A stretch of DNA of 64,000 nt, taken from assembly GCF_004102025.1 (NCBI RefSeq), contig NZ_CP025228.1, positions 372,001-436,000 of the forward strand, read 5' to 3'. A program made the position numbers and the translations under genes. A model generated the notes under the pieces. It made no database searches. It was not told the DNA's origin and saw nothing but the letters and a program-made list of their open reading frames with translations. This document shows, one piece after another, positions 51,379 through 59,687 of the stretch; position 1 is the stretch's first letter; the number at the start of each line of letters is the position of its first letter. This stretch comes from Actinomyces qiguomingii (GTDB taxonomy: Bacteria > Actinomycetota > Actinomycetes > Actinomycetales > Actinomycetaceae).

Positions 51379-51454
51379 CTACCGCCCCGCCTGACCCCGT
51401 CCTGACACCCGCCTCCTGACAGCTCATTTCCTGACACCCCGCCGTCCCCCTCAT

Positions 51455-51542
51455 CCGCCGAGTTCGGTCGAAGTAACCATCGAGTTCGGTCGAAGTAACC
51501 GTCGAGTTCGGTCGAAATAACCATCGAGTTCGGTCGCAACAA
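51455..51542 (+). repeat. 22-bp repeat family A, array 3 (four units)
   Basis: Four contiguous 22-bp units at 51455, 51477, 51499 and 51521. Here the unit carries GAGTTCGGTC instead of GAGGTCGGTC in all four copies, so it is a subfamily homogenised within the array. It lies 76 bp downstream of nrdG. The rest of 51379-51740 holds no gene. Confidence 0.92.
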
Positions 51543-51740
51543 CCGGGCTCTCCCAGTTTGGGGTGTGGTGGTGTTGGACCCGGCTAGCGCGGTTGCTTCG
51601 GACGTCGTTGCGCTCGCGGTAAACGGTCGAGGAGCTGTAGGGCACTGGCGTGGTCGGGAGCTAGCCCGGCTGGGCCGCAGCCGGTTCATCGGCCAGGACG
51701 TCCAAGCTGACCGGGCCGAGCCCCTGGGGAAGGCGGCGGC

Positions 51741-52514
51741 TCACAGCGAGGGGACGAGTCCGTTGAGGTTGTTCAGAACATGCACGACGGACGGGAACAG
51801 CACATTTTTGCGCATCCACGCGAACAGGATACCGAATGCGATGCCGAAACAGGTGTGAGGAATGATCCCCACCCATTCGGACAGGCTGAATGAGCTCATG
51901 TGCAGCATTCCGAAAAGTATGCTGGACGCGACAATTCCCACCCAGGTTCGAGTGTGCTTGGCGACAGCAGACAGCAGGAACTGGCGGAAGAACATTTCCT
52001 CTACGATCGGCCCCACGACTGCCAGTGCGCCAATGATCATCCAAGGCGGGTAGGCGTCGATGGCGGAGGAGATGTTGGTGTCATTGGTGAGTTGCTCCCC
52101 CGCATTGGGCAGTGAAGCGGCGAGCCAATCGGATATCAATGTGCCCAGGTGTACCAGTATGTTTGCCCCAATCAGCCCTATCGCCAGCGCTCCGACCGAC
52201 CGCAGGCCGCCCGAAACCAATTGACGCACCTGTGCAACCAGCTCGCGGTGCCATCCTGCCACGGCCAGAATGAACATTGATGGATAGGCGACCATGGTCA
52301 GGGTGAGGCCGCTGCCCTCCGGCACGAACGGCAGGTCCACCGGGAGCAGGAATACGATGGCGTATGCGACTATGAACAGCAGCTTGATGGTCATGGTGAT
52401 CTTGTCTGTGACGTTAGATCTGCCGTCGTTGTGCGTGCTGCCGTTGATCTCTGCGGCCGCGGTTGAGCTGGTGGTTGAAGTGGTGGACTCAGCTGATGGG
52501 CGGCTTGGTTCCAT
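51741..52514 (-). CDS. CPBP-family intramembrane metalloprotease (Abi/CAAX-like)
   Basis: Membrane protein of about 257 residues with seven or eight helices. Conserved motifs are VVGPIVEEMFFRQFLLSAVA (EExxxR), SSILFGMLHMSSFS (FxxxH) and FPSVVHVLNNLNGL (HxxxN-type). Members cleave or modify prenylated or bacteriocin-related peptides. ATG 52514 with GAGAGGAGA is chosen over an upstream in-frame start. A Ser/Thr-rich cytoplasmic tail of 35 residues opens the protein. It is divergent from the two-component genes. Confidence 0.88.
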   Translation of the reverse strand: MEPSRPSAESTTSTTSSTAAAEINGSTHNDGRSNVTDKITMTIKLLFIVAYAIVFLLPVDLPFVPEGSGLTLTMVAYPSMFILAVAGWHRELVAQVRQLVSGGLRSVGALAIGLIGANILVHLGTLISDWLAASLPNAGEQLTNDTNISSAIDAYPPWMIIGALAVVGPIVEEMFFRQFLLSAVAKHTRTWVGIVASSILFGMLHMSSFSLSEWVGIIPHTCFGIAFGILFAWMRKNVLFPSVVHVLNNLNGLVPSL

Positions 52515-52786
52515 TGCGTCTCCTCTCGGTCCGGCTTCGCGTGGTCCGGAATCTTTGTGACTCGATGTCGGCTGCCTGCTCGATGTGCTGCCCCGACCCG
52601 TGCCCCGAGCGGACAAAATGATTTCGCGGAGCGAATCGGGCGTGCTAGGTGGCCAGAATGTGGCCACAAGTCTGATGTGCGATAGCAGTGGCGGAATCCG
52701 CCTGCGGTAGGACCGTCTCGCTCTGTCGTCATACCTGGGTCGTACATTCCCGGTTCGATTGCCGATGTTGGCGCTCTAGATACACT

Positions 52787-53377
52787 GTGGCGGTGTCGCA
52801 ACTGCCTGTAACGTCCGTTTCTGTTCCGTGCCGGCATTCGCGCGGAGGCCGCGCGGCGGCGGCCTGCGCCCTGCTGTTCCTGGTCGCCTCCTTGGCGGCC
52901 ACCGCCGACTCTGGAGAACCCGGTCCGGCGGTGCGCATGGTGGCGTGGGCCGTGCTGGTCGGTCTGACCGCCTTGGCCTGGTGGCTGCGGCGCCGCGACC
53001 GCGCGACATTTGAGCGGGCACTAACCCGGGAGGCGGCTGCCCGTGCGGTCGCCGAGGATCGGCTGGAAATCGCTCGCGACCTGCACGACGCGGTCTCAGG
53101 CGCCCTCGGGGCGATCATGGTTCGGGCCGCTGTCGCCCAACGCCTGGAACACGAGCCGCAGGACCTGCGCGTCGCATTGCAAGAGGTGGAACAGGCGTCG
53201 CGTGAGGCGACCGCTGGGCTGTTGCGCATGTTGCGTGTTTTGCATGGTGAGGATTCCCCGGGCGAATCCACCTCCGCCCCGCTGCCCGCAGGCGCGGATC
53301 GCGAGGGCACCAATGCCGGAATCGCGCCGCGAAGTAGCTGCAGTCGCACTGCGGCCACGGCGTGGGCACGGGCATGA
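52787..53377 (+). CDS. NarL-type sensor histidine kinase lacking its ATPase domain
   Basis: A frame of about 196 residues. Two short membrane helices (AAAACALLFLVASLAATADS and RMVAWAVLVGLTALAWWLRR) precede the HisKA_3 phosphoacceptor block (RLEIARDLHDAVSGALGAIM, with H). AGLLRMLRVLHGEDSPGEST follows, and then the expected HATPase domain (N, G1, G2 boxes) is missing: the protein ends after 35 low-complexity residues. Its TGA still overlaps the regulator start (ATGA). Typical kinases of this type have 370-400 residues, so an internal deletion is likely. The start is uncertain; GTG 52793 is also possible. Confidence 0.7.
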   Translation: MAVSQLPVTSVSVPCRHSRGGRAAAACALLFLVASLAATADSGEPGPAVRMVAWAVLVGLTALAWWLRRRDRATFERALTREAAARAVAEDRLEIARDLHDAVSGALGAIMVRAAVAQRLEHEPQDLRVALQEVEQASREATAGLLRMLRVLHGEDSPGESTSAPLPAGADREGTNAGIAPRSSCSRTAATAWARA

Positions 53378-54042
53378 CTGGAGAAATCGGCGTGCTGGTG
53401 GCCGAGGACCAGCGCCTGCTGCGGGCCTCGCTGGTGGCGCTGATCGATACCGAGCCAGACATGGCCATACTGGGCCAGGCGGCCGACGGGGAACGCGCCG
53501 TCGTCGAGGCCGCGCGGCTGCGCCCCGACGTAGTACTCATGGACATCCGCATGCCGGCGCTCTCCGGTATAGAGGCTACGGCCCGTATCTGCGCCGACCC
53601 GCAGCTGGCACGCACGCGCGTGCTCATGCTGAGCATGTATGAATTCGACGAGTACCTTCTGGGCGCCCTGCGCGCCGGCGCCTCCGGATTCCTCCTGAAG
53701 GATGCCGACCCGAGCACACTCGTCGACGCGGTGCGCACCGTCCATTCCGGACAATCGTTGTTAGGCCCAAGCCTGATGGCCCGGCTGCTTGATCACTGCC
53801 TGCCCGCTGCGACCTCCTCGACTGCGCGCTTGGAGACCCTGACCTCGCGGCAACGCGAAGTGCTCACGCTGATCGCCCGCGGAATGTCGAACACCGAGAT
53901 CGAGGCGGAACTTGGGATCACCCGCGCCACCCGTCGCAGTCACGTCACCGCCCTGCTGTCGCGACTGGGCGCCCGAGACCGGGCGCAACTGGTGATCGCC
54001 GCCTACGAGTCCGGGCTGGTGCGGGCCGCGAAGCAGCCGTAG
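53374..54042 (+). CDS. LuxR/NarL-family response regulator
   Basis: A 222-residue regulator. The receiver domain has the acidic pair in IGVLVAEDQRLLRASLVALI, the phosphoacceptor Asp in DVVLMDIRMPALSG and the conserved Lys in SGFLLKDADP. The LuxR-type helix-turn-helix is LTSRQREVLTLIARGMSNTE then IEAELGITRATRRSHVTALL. It is coupled to the truncated kinase by ATGA, so it may now depend on another kinase or small phosphodonors (inference). Confidence 0.9.
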   Translation: MTGEIGVLVAEDQRLLRASLVALIDTEPDMAILGQAADGERAVVEAARLRPDVVLMDIRMPALSGIEATARICADPQLARTRVLMLSMYEFDEYLLGALRAGASGFLLKDADPSTLVDAVRTVHSGQSLLGPSLMARLLDHCLPAATSSTARLETLTSRQREVLTLIARGMSNTEIEAELGITRATRRSHVTALLSRLGARDRAQLVIAAYESGLVRAAKQP

Positions 54043-54050
54043 CTGTCATG

Positions 54051-54159
54051 GAATGCAGCACTTTCGAGCGTCGATCGTTCTCGGTGGAGAGTCGAACCGC
54101 ATGATTCCGCGTCTGCTGCCTCCGATGTGGGTTTGGCGTGGCGGGAAAGTGCTGCATTC
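54051..54159. repeat. 109-bp element bounded by a perfect 15-bp inverted repeat
   Basis: GAATGCAGCACTTTC at 54051-54065 is the exact reverse complement of GAAAGTGCTGCATTC at 54145-54159. The 79-bp interior includes ACCGCATGATTCC at 54096. It starts 9 bp after the response-regulator stop. It could be a miniature inverted-repeat element or a long terminator hairpin. Confidence 0.7.
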
Positions 54160-54186
54160 TGTGCCACTTTCGACGCAGTTGCCCGC

Positions 54187-54300
54187 CGCGCCATCGGCTT
54201 CGTCTTCCAGGACTTCAACCTGCTGTCATCCCTGACCGCCGCCGAGAATGTCGCCTTCCCCCTGTAGCTCGAGGGCTGGCCGGCCCGGCGCGCCACCGCG
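54187..54300 (+). pseudogene. Fragment of a MacB/LolD-type ABC ATPase with nonsense codon
   Basis: The sequence encodes RRAIGFVFQDFNLLSSLTAA and ENVAFPL, then TAG, then LEGWPARRA. This is the Q-loop region of a MacB-type ATPase (FVFQDFNLLxxLTAxENVxxPLxL), with the expected Glu codon changed to a stop. Walker A, signature and Walker B are absent on both sides. No permease gene is nearby. The rest of 54301-54484 holds no gene; a single degenerate copy of the 22-bp unit lies near 54340. Confidence 0.8.
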
Positions 54301-54484
54301 ACGACTGACAGCCTAAATCTCCTCCTAACACCGCCCGCATCAAGGCCGGTCGAAGTCACCTGCCTGGGTCAGTTGCACTTTTGTGCCCAGGTAGGCGCAG
54401 AGGAGGTCACAGGCGACAACTCTCCATTACTCGCTTGCCCGTGTGCCCGACTGGGACCTGCCCACAGCAACCAGGAGGTGTTTC

Positions 54485-55702
54485 CTAGCGTCGCTCCCGG
54501 AACACGGCCCGCCGCTGCACCAGGTAACTGGCGGTGTACAGCACGCCGTCACCGAGCAGCTTGGCCAGTCCCAGGGGAATCCCCAGCCCCGTCAGTATCC
54601 GCAGCAGCACGTAGCTGGCGGCGAGCAGCACCAGCGCGAGAGCCAGATACCGCACCGCCGTGCGGCATATGGTGCCGGGTGCCGCATGGAATACCCGCCG
54701 ATTCATCACGAAGTTCACGGTTCCGGACACCAGCCGCGCCCCTACCACGCTCGCCAGCAGGTTGCCGGTCAGCACATACAGCACCACCACCCCGACCCAG
54801 TCGATGCCGAAGCACACCAGGCTAGCCCCGAGGAAACCCAGCATTGGCGCATAGACACGCGCCGAGTCCTGCAGCGGCCGGAAGTGACTGGATACGTTGC
54901 CCGGCTCGTACACCGTGGCGATCTCCACTTCTTCCACTTCCATGCCGAGCTCGTGGGCGCGCAGCAGCACACTCAGCTCGTACTCGTAGCGGTCCCCGGG
55001 CACATCCGCCAGCCAGGCGGTATTCCCGGCCGGGTAACCGCGCAGACCCGTCTGGGTGTCGCTCAGGCGCCAGCCCGTGCTCAGTCGGAAGGTCAACGCC
55101 GTCACCGTATTGCCGATCCGGCTGCGCAGCGGCACCGGCTTGGTGAAGCGGCGCACGCCCAGCGTCATCCGGCCAGTGGTGTGCACGCGCCGCGCCACCG
55201 CCGCGATATCGCTGGGCTGGTGCTGCCCGTCGGCGTCGGCGCACACCACGTCCGCCTGCGGCCACAGCGCGGCCGCCTGCGCCAGCCCGGCACGCAGCGC
55301 CACCCCCTTGCCGCGGTTGGAGTCGTATCCGACCACATCCGCCCCGCGCGCGCTCGCCTCCCGGAACACCTGTGCGTACTGCGGTCCCGAGCCGTCGTCG
55401 ACGACGAGCACCCGGCATCCGGGCAGTTCCCGCACCAGGTCGCTTACCAGCCGCGGCAGGCGCGCGTCGGGCTGATAGGCGGGGATGACTACGACCACGC
55501 CGACTCGTGAGGGGCGTACGGGCGCCGACCTCGCCCGCCTGTCCGGGATCGGCGCCGACAGGCCGCTGCGAATGCTTTCCTCCGCCTGGACCGGTTCCGC
55601 CGTGCGGCCCGGTGCGCCGTAGACGGCGGACGGCCGGGGCGTTGCCGCCGCCCGCGGGCGGTGATGCGGGAAGGAATCGGTGCTGGGTTTGATCGTGCTC
55701 AT
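54485..55702 (-). CDS. Glycosyltransferase family 2 fused to a GtrA-like membrane domain
   Basis: A 405-residue protein. After about 70 unordered residues the GT-A domain reads GVVVVIPAYQPDARLPRLVS, VLVVDDGSGPQYAQVFREAS, GYDSNRGKGVALRAGLAQAA and DVVCADADGQHQPSDIAAVA (the DxD site). SDTQTGLRGYP is typical of dolichol-phosphate-mannose-synthase-like enzymes. The carboxy-terminal part has four membrane helices (VCFGIDWVGVVVLYVLTGNL, GTVNFVMNRRVF), the GtrA/DPMS fold. It probably transfers a sugar to polyprenyl phosphate for envelope glycans. ATG 55702 is chosen for its position right after the upstream gene's stop. Confidence 0.88.
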   Translation of the reverse strand: MSTIKPSTDSFPHHRPRAAATPRPSAVYGAPGRTAEPVQAEESIRSGLSAPIPDRRARSAPVRPSRVGVVVVIPAYQPDARLPRLVSDLVRELPGCRVLVVDDGSGPQYAQVFREASARGADVVGYDSNRGKGVALRAGLAQAAALWPQADVVCADADGQHQPSDIAAVARRVHTTGRMTLGVRRFTKPVPLRSRIGNTVTALTFRLSTGWRLSDTQTGLRGYPAGNTAWLADVPGDRYEYELSVLLRAHELGMEVEEVEIATVYEPGNVSSHFRPLQDSARVYAPMLGFLGASLVCFGIDWVGVVVLYVLTGNLLASVVGARLVSGTVNFVMNRRVFHAAPGTICRTAVRYLALALVLLAASYVLLRILTGLGIPLGLAKLLGDGVLYTASYLVQRRAVFRERR

Positions 55703-55703
55703 C

Positions 55704-56888
55704 TCAGGCCCCCTGTGCGATGTAGAGGATGTCGGAGGTTTCCCGCTCGCCGCCGTTGGATGGCCGATTGACCACCTGTCCGTTGAACCAGAGCGTGGAG
55801 GAGCCGCCACCGTCGAGGTTGTAGGCGCTCTCGCAGCCGAGGTCCGCCATGATCTGCGCCAGCTCGGTCATCGTGACGCCGCGCGAGTAGCCCTTACTGC
55901 GCCCGTCGACGACGACGAACAGGTAGTGTCCGTCCGCGACGGCGCCCAGCGCCGTGCGCGGCTGGGTGCCCTGGATGGAGTGGTTGCCGACGTTGGTGTC
56001 CACCTCGACGGCGTCGATGCCGGCCAGCACGGCGCGGCCACTTACCAGCGCCGGCCCGAAGGACAGGGTGTTCCACACGCCCGCTGCGAGCAGCGTCTCG
56101 GCGTTGGTGCTGGTCTCGTCGTACACCTCGACGCGGCCGTCGGCGTAGAAGGCGATGCCGTCGCGCACACCGTCGTCCCGGTAGATGACGCCGTTGCGGA
56201 TCAGGATGCCGTCGGTGCGGAAGCCGTAGTAGTCGCCGTTGATCGCCAGCACGGCGCCGTGCTCGGTGGCCATCGCGGAGGGCAGGGCGGTGATGTTGGT
56301 GCCGTAGGCGTTGTTGGCGAAGGCGCTGCGCAGGGCGGTGGCGTCGGAGACCCGGACGTCGGCGACGTAGTAGGTGACCGCGTCATCCCCTGAGCCGGTG
56401 GAGACCTGCTTGACGTCGATCGAGGTCAGCGAGGAGGTGTAGGAGTCGGTGGTGACTGTTACGTCGGTGGCCTCGCCGGCTGAGCTGGTGGACAGCATTG
56501 AGGAGTTGGCTGCCTCATAGGCGGCCACGTCGTCGACCTCCACGTGTTCGATGACGAACCGGTTCAGTGCCCAGGCGGCCGTGCTGGCGACGCCGGCCCC
56601 CAGCAGGGTGCCGCCGCCCAGGAGGAGGCGTCGCCGGGAGTGACGTCGGGGCGCCGCGGGTTGGCGGGCCGGCTGTGCTGTGGGTCGTGCCGCGGGTTGG
56701 CGGGCCGGCTGTGCTGTGGGTCGTGCCGCGGGTTGGCGGGCTGGCCGTCCCGTGGCCTCGCATGAGGGCGCCCCTGGGTGCGAAGTCCGGGCCGCGGTCA
56801 GCTGATCCGGCGGTGCCGAGCCCGTACGGCCGGTCTCCCGGGAGGAGCCATGGGCTGCACTGGATTCAGGGATAGAAGCATTGGACAT
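55704..56888 (-). CDS. Exported phosphodiester glycosidase (NAGPA-like domain)
   Basis: A protein of 394 residues. The first 85 are unordered and contain a 12-residue repeat (ARQPAARPTAQP) nearly three times. SRRRLLLGGGTLLGAGVAST is a twin-arginine-like signal or membrane anchor. The catalytic domain (DUF2233/NAGPA) has VLAINGDYYGFRTDGILIRN, AVEVDTNVGNHSIQGTQPRT, FVVVDGRSKGYSRGVTMTEL and YNLDGGGSSTLWFNGQVVNR, the complete family pattern. Members remove GlcNAc-1-phosphate caps or act on envelope phosphodiesters. It is 1 nt from the glycosyltransferase-GtrA gene, so a shared envelope role is likely. Confidence 0.88.
   Translation of the reverse strand: MSNASIPESSAAHGSSRETGRTGSAPPDQLTAARTSHPGAPSCEATGRPARQPAARPTAQPARQPAARPTAQPARQPAAPRRHSRRRLLLGGGTLLGAGVASTAAWALNRFVIEHVEVDDVAAYEAANSSMLSTSSAGEATDVTVTTDSYTSSLTSIDVKQVSTGSGDDAVTYYVADVRVSDATALRSAFANNAYGTNITALPSAMATEHGAVLAINGDYYGFRTDGILIRNGVIYRDDGVRDGIAFYADGRVEVYDETSTNAETLLAAGVWNTLSFGPALVSGRAVLAGIDAVEVDTNVGNHSIQGTQPRTALGAVADGHYLFVVVDGRSKGYSRGVTMTELAQIMADLGCESAYNLDGGGSSTLWFNGQVVNRPSNGGERETSDILYIAQGA
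56656..56750 (-). repeat. 36-bp tandem repeat in the glycosidase gene
   Basis: A 36-bp unit (starting GCGGGTTGGCGGGCCGGCTG) occurs at 56656 and 56692, with a partial third copy at 56728. It is in frame and encodes the Ala/Arg/Gln/Pro 12-residue repeat just before the export signal. Confidence 0.88.
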
Positions 56889-57075
56889 GTTCCCAACCAA
56901 AGCGGGTGACGGTGTGCGTCGCCCGTAACGCGGGTGTGGGGCCCCTGTGAATCCAGTGGCTGCCTGTGAGATCCTCGCGTTGCCTTAAGACGGGCAACGT
57001 CGCCGATCCCGGCTGCATGCAGGGTCAACCGTGTTACGTCTTGGTGGGTGCGGGGTGGTGCTCACCGAGCTTGCT

Positions 57076-57747
57076 CTACTGCTGTTCGGAGATGTCCAGG
57101 CGGTAGCCGACGTTGCGGACCGTGCCGATCAGGTGGTCGTACTCGGTGCCGAGTTTGGCGCGCAGGCGACGCACATGCACGTCAACGGTGCGCGAGCCGC
57201 CGATGTAGTCCTCGCCCCACACTTCATCCAGCAGTGCCTGCCGGGTAAGCACCCTCCCCTGGTTCAGGGCTAGCGCCTTGAGCAGCTCGAATTCCTTGTA
57301 GGTCAGGTCCAGCAGGGTGCCGCGGATACGGGCGGTGTAGGCGGTGGTGTCAATGACCAGGTCGCCGGCCTCAATACGGTCTTCGGGGATCGTCTCCGAT
57401 TCGGGTGCGCGCACATGCACCAGCCGCAGCCGCGCGCCCAACTCGGCCGGTGTGGCCTGGGACATGACGAAGTCCGCCGCGCCCCAATCGGGCTGGACGA
57501 CGGCAGCGCCGCCGTCTTGCAGCACCAGGATGATTGGCCCGCAGTCCATCGGTCCGGACAGCAACTGGCATAGGGCGCGGGCACGCATCAGGTCGCTGCG
57601 GGCGTCGACCATCACCACATCCGCCCCGCCAACGGCGGCATAGGAGGCCGGGATCGGTTTCAGGCACTCTACCTGGCAGTCGATGAAGGAGATGGCGGGG
57701 ACGACGGCGGTGGCGTCGTCCTCTCGGGTGAACATGATGACGCGCAC
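57076..57747 (-). CDS. glnR: GlnR-family orphan response regulator (nitrogen regulator)
   Basis: A 223-residue OmpR/PhoB-type regulator. The amino-terminal pseudo-receiver (DVVMVDARSDLMRARALCQL then ILVLQDGGAAVVQPDWGAAD) has the GlnR signature V-D-A-R-x-D-L...C-Q-L-L instead of a normal phosphorylation pocket. The winged helix reads LLDLTYKEFELLKALALNQG then RVLTRQALLDEVWGEDYIGG and SRTVDVHVRRLRAKLG, and ends LIGTVRNVGYRLD. GlnR controls nitrogen assimilation genes in actinobacteria without a dedicated kinase. The GTG start is supported by GGAAGGAGG. Confidence 0.82.
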   Translation of the reverse strand: MRVIMFTREDDATAVVPAISFIDCQVECLKPIPASYAAVGGADVVMVDARSDLMRARALCQLLSGPMDCGPIILVLQDGGAAVVQPDWGAADFVMSQATPAELGARLRLVHVRAPESETIPEDRIEAGDLVIDTTAYTARIRGTLLDLTYKEFELLKALALNQGRVLTRQALLDEVWGEDYIGGSRTVDVHVRRLRAKLGTEYDHLIGTVRNVGYRLDISEQQ

Positions 57748-57876
57748 GGCTGCCGCCTCCTTCCGGTCCCGGCAGGGGTGTGAGCCTCAGTGAACCACAT
57801 TTGTATTTGCGAGGGGATTACACGACCGGGCACGAGCCAGTACATGTGCAGCCCGCGGGTGTGGGACGATGCGACC

Positions 57877-58749
57877 GTGAACACCCAGGACGTGCCAGGT
57901 ATGGCAGACCCCGGCAGCTTCGGGACGCGGCGCGGCGCAAACCGCCCCATTGAGGTGGGGTTGGTTGATCCGGCCTGGACCCGGTTGGCGGTGGCCGGCG
58001 TCGTTCCCGTGCTCCTGGCCGCCTCCGCGGCGATGCCGCCGTGGGTGCGGCTGATCGTCGTGGTTCTGCTGGTGCCCCTGACCGGACAGGGGTGGCCGGC
58101 GCTCGTGCGCACGCGGCACGACCAGGGGTCCACCGCGGTGATCACCCTGACCGGCCTGTGCGCGGCGGTGCTGGTGGCGGTCACCAACGACTTCGGCATG
58201 GCCGGGGTGGTCATGGCCTTCAGCGTGCCGGCAGCCTTCCTCGCCCAGATGGTCCGCAGGGACGGCCGCAAGCACCTGGTGGAGGATCTGTCCTCCACCG
58301 TCACCGGTAACCTGGTCATGATCTCCGGCGCTGGCTGGTGCGCTCTGCGCACCGGAATCGCCGATCCCGCCATCATTGTGCCCTGCACGCTGGCCCTGTT
58401 CACCGGCGCCCTGCTGACCACCTTGAACGTGCGTGCCACCGTGCTAGAGGTGCTCACCGCCACTGTTCCGGCACTGGTGGCGGGGGCTGTGGGCGGTGTG
58501 CTGGCCTCGGTCGGTTTCTTCGGCACCGGGCATGTGGGCCTGGAGCCGGCGTTGCAGTCGGCCGCCGCCTGCCTGGTGGTCGGTTTCGTTGCGGGAGTGC
58601 TCATGGCGGTGGCCAACCGGGTGTTGTGGACTCATCGGTGGGTGCCTGGCGGCCGGGCCGCGGTGGCCAGCGCGATTGTGCCGATCCTGTCCCTGGGTGC
58701 CCCGGTGTACGCCATCGCCCGGCTCATGGGCGGTTTCATCGCGGGCTGA
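57877..58749 (+). CDS. Uncharacterised multi-pass membrane protein
   Basis: About 290 residues with eight hydrophobic segments, for example RLAVAGVVPVLLAASAAMPP, VTNDFGMAGVVMAFSVPAAF and SAAACLVVGFVAGVLMAVAN. No motif identifies a family. GTG 57877 is chosen because it starts the cytoplasmic leader; no ribosome site is visible, so translation may be leaderless. It is divergent from glnR with 129 bp between them. The last codons (FIAG-stop) are triplicated just downstream. Confidence 0.6.
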   Translation: MNTQDVPGMADPGSFGTRRGANRPIEVGLVDPAWTRLAVAGVVPVLLAASAAMPPWVRLIVVVLLVPLTGQGWPALVRTRHDQGSTAVITLTGLCAAVLVAVTNDFGMAGVVMAFSVPAAFLAQMVRRDGRKHLVEDLSSTVTGNLVMISGAGWCALRTGIADPAIIVPCTLALFTGALLTTLNVRATVLEVLTATVPALVAGAVGGVLASVGFFGTGHVGLEPALQSAAACLVVGFVAGVLMAVANRVLWTHRWVPGGRAAVASAIVPILSLGAPVYAIARLMGGFIAG

Positions 58750-58856
58750 GGCTGGAGCCGTGGTGTTCATTGCCGGCTGACGGGGTGCCTCCGCGTTCAT
58801 CGCGGGCTGACGCCGGCGCCGTGGCGCCGGCCGCGCCCCGGCCGTACCCTGCACCC

Positions 58857-59687
58857 ATGGCGTTCACGATTCCCGACGACCTTGCCCCCGAGCTGTACCC
58901 ACTGGCCTGGCTGGTAGGTACCTGGCGCGGCTACGGCATCCTCACCTACGGGGAGACCGTGCCGGAGCAGGCCGTCTATCAAGAGATGACCTTCGACCAC
59001 GATGGCGGCCCCTACCTGCGGCAGACCAGCACCATCTGGACCGTGGACGCCACCCGCAGCCAGGACCTCGACTTCGAAATGCCCGGGCTGGAGGGCGCCG
59101 CGCGCCTGACCCCCGCGCAGATTTGGTCCACCGAAACCACCTTCTGGCGGCCCGTCGGCCAGGAGGCGCCTGCCGATGACGGCGGAGGGCGCGGCAGCCA
59201 CGCTGCCGCTTCCGGTCCTGCCTCGAAGACCCCGATTACTTCCCTGGAGCTGGTCTCCGCCGACCCCGCCGGGCATGTCGGCGTGTGGGAGGGTTGGATC
59301 CAGGGCCCGCGTGCCCAGGTCGGCACCCAGGCGGTGGGCCGCACCCGCACCGCTGCCTCCGTAACGGAGATGAGTCGCATGTTCGGACTTGTGGGCGGGG
59401 AGCTCATGTGGACCCAGGACATGGCTGCCTTCGGTGAGGAGGAGTCGAAGTCCTACGCTTCCGGGCGCCTGGGCCGGGTGGAGTCCGAGGACGACACCGA
59501 CCCCGGCGCGGCCCTGCGCGAGGCCATCGCCGCCGACGAGGCGACGCGCGTCGCAGCCGAGGCGGCGACGGCCGGGGAGTCCTCCCTGGAGCAAGATGCA
59601 CTGTCGCTGACCGATGCCGCGGGCACCGCGGATACCTCCGCGTCTGGACGGGGCGAGTCGGTTACGGCCTCGACGGAGGCTGACTAA
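58857..59687 (+). CDS. Nitrobindin/FABP-like heme-binding domain protein
   Basis: A 276-residue protein. Its first 200 residues are the THAP4/nitrobindin beta-barrel: LYPLAWLVGTWRGYGILTYG (the GTW-x-G motif), YLRQTSTIWTVDATRSQDLD, then TSLELVSADPAGHVGVWEGW and LMWTQDMAAFG. Characterised members bind ferric heme and isomerise peroxynitrite; the proximal His cannot be assigned with certainty here. Two Ala/Gly/Glu-rich extensions are lineage additions. Its stop overlaps the YgfZ start (TAATG), so the two genes are coupled. Confidence 0.85.
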   Translation: MAFTIPDDLAPELYPLAWLVGTWRGYGILTYGETVPEQAVYQEMTFDHDGGPYLRQTSTIWTVDATRSQDLDFEMPGLEGAARLTPAQIWSTETTFWRPVGQEAPADDGGGRGSHAAASGPASKTPITSLELVSADPAGHVGVWEGWIQGPRAQVGTQAVGRTRTAASVTEMSRMFGLVGGELMWTQDMAAFGEEESKSYASGRLGRVESEDDTDPGAALREAIAADEATRVAAEAATAGESSLEQDALSLTDAAGTADTSASGRGESVTASTEAD

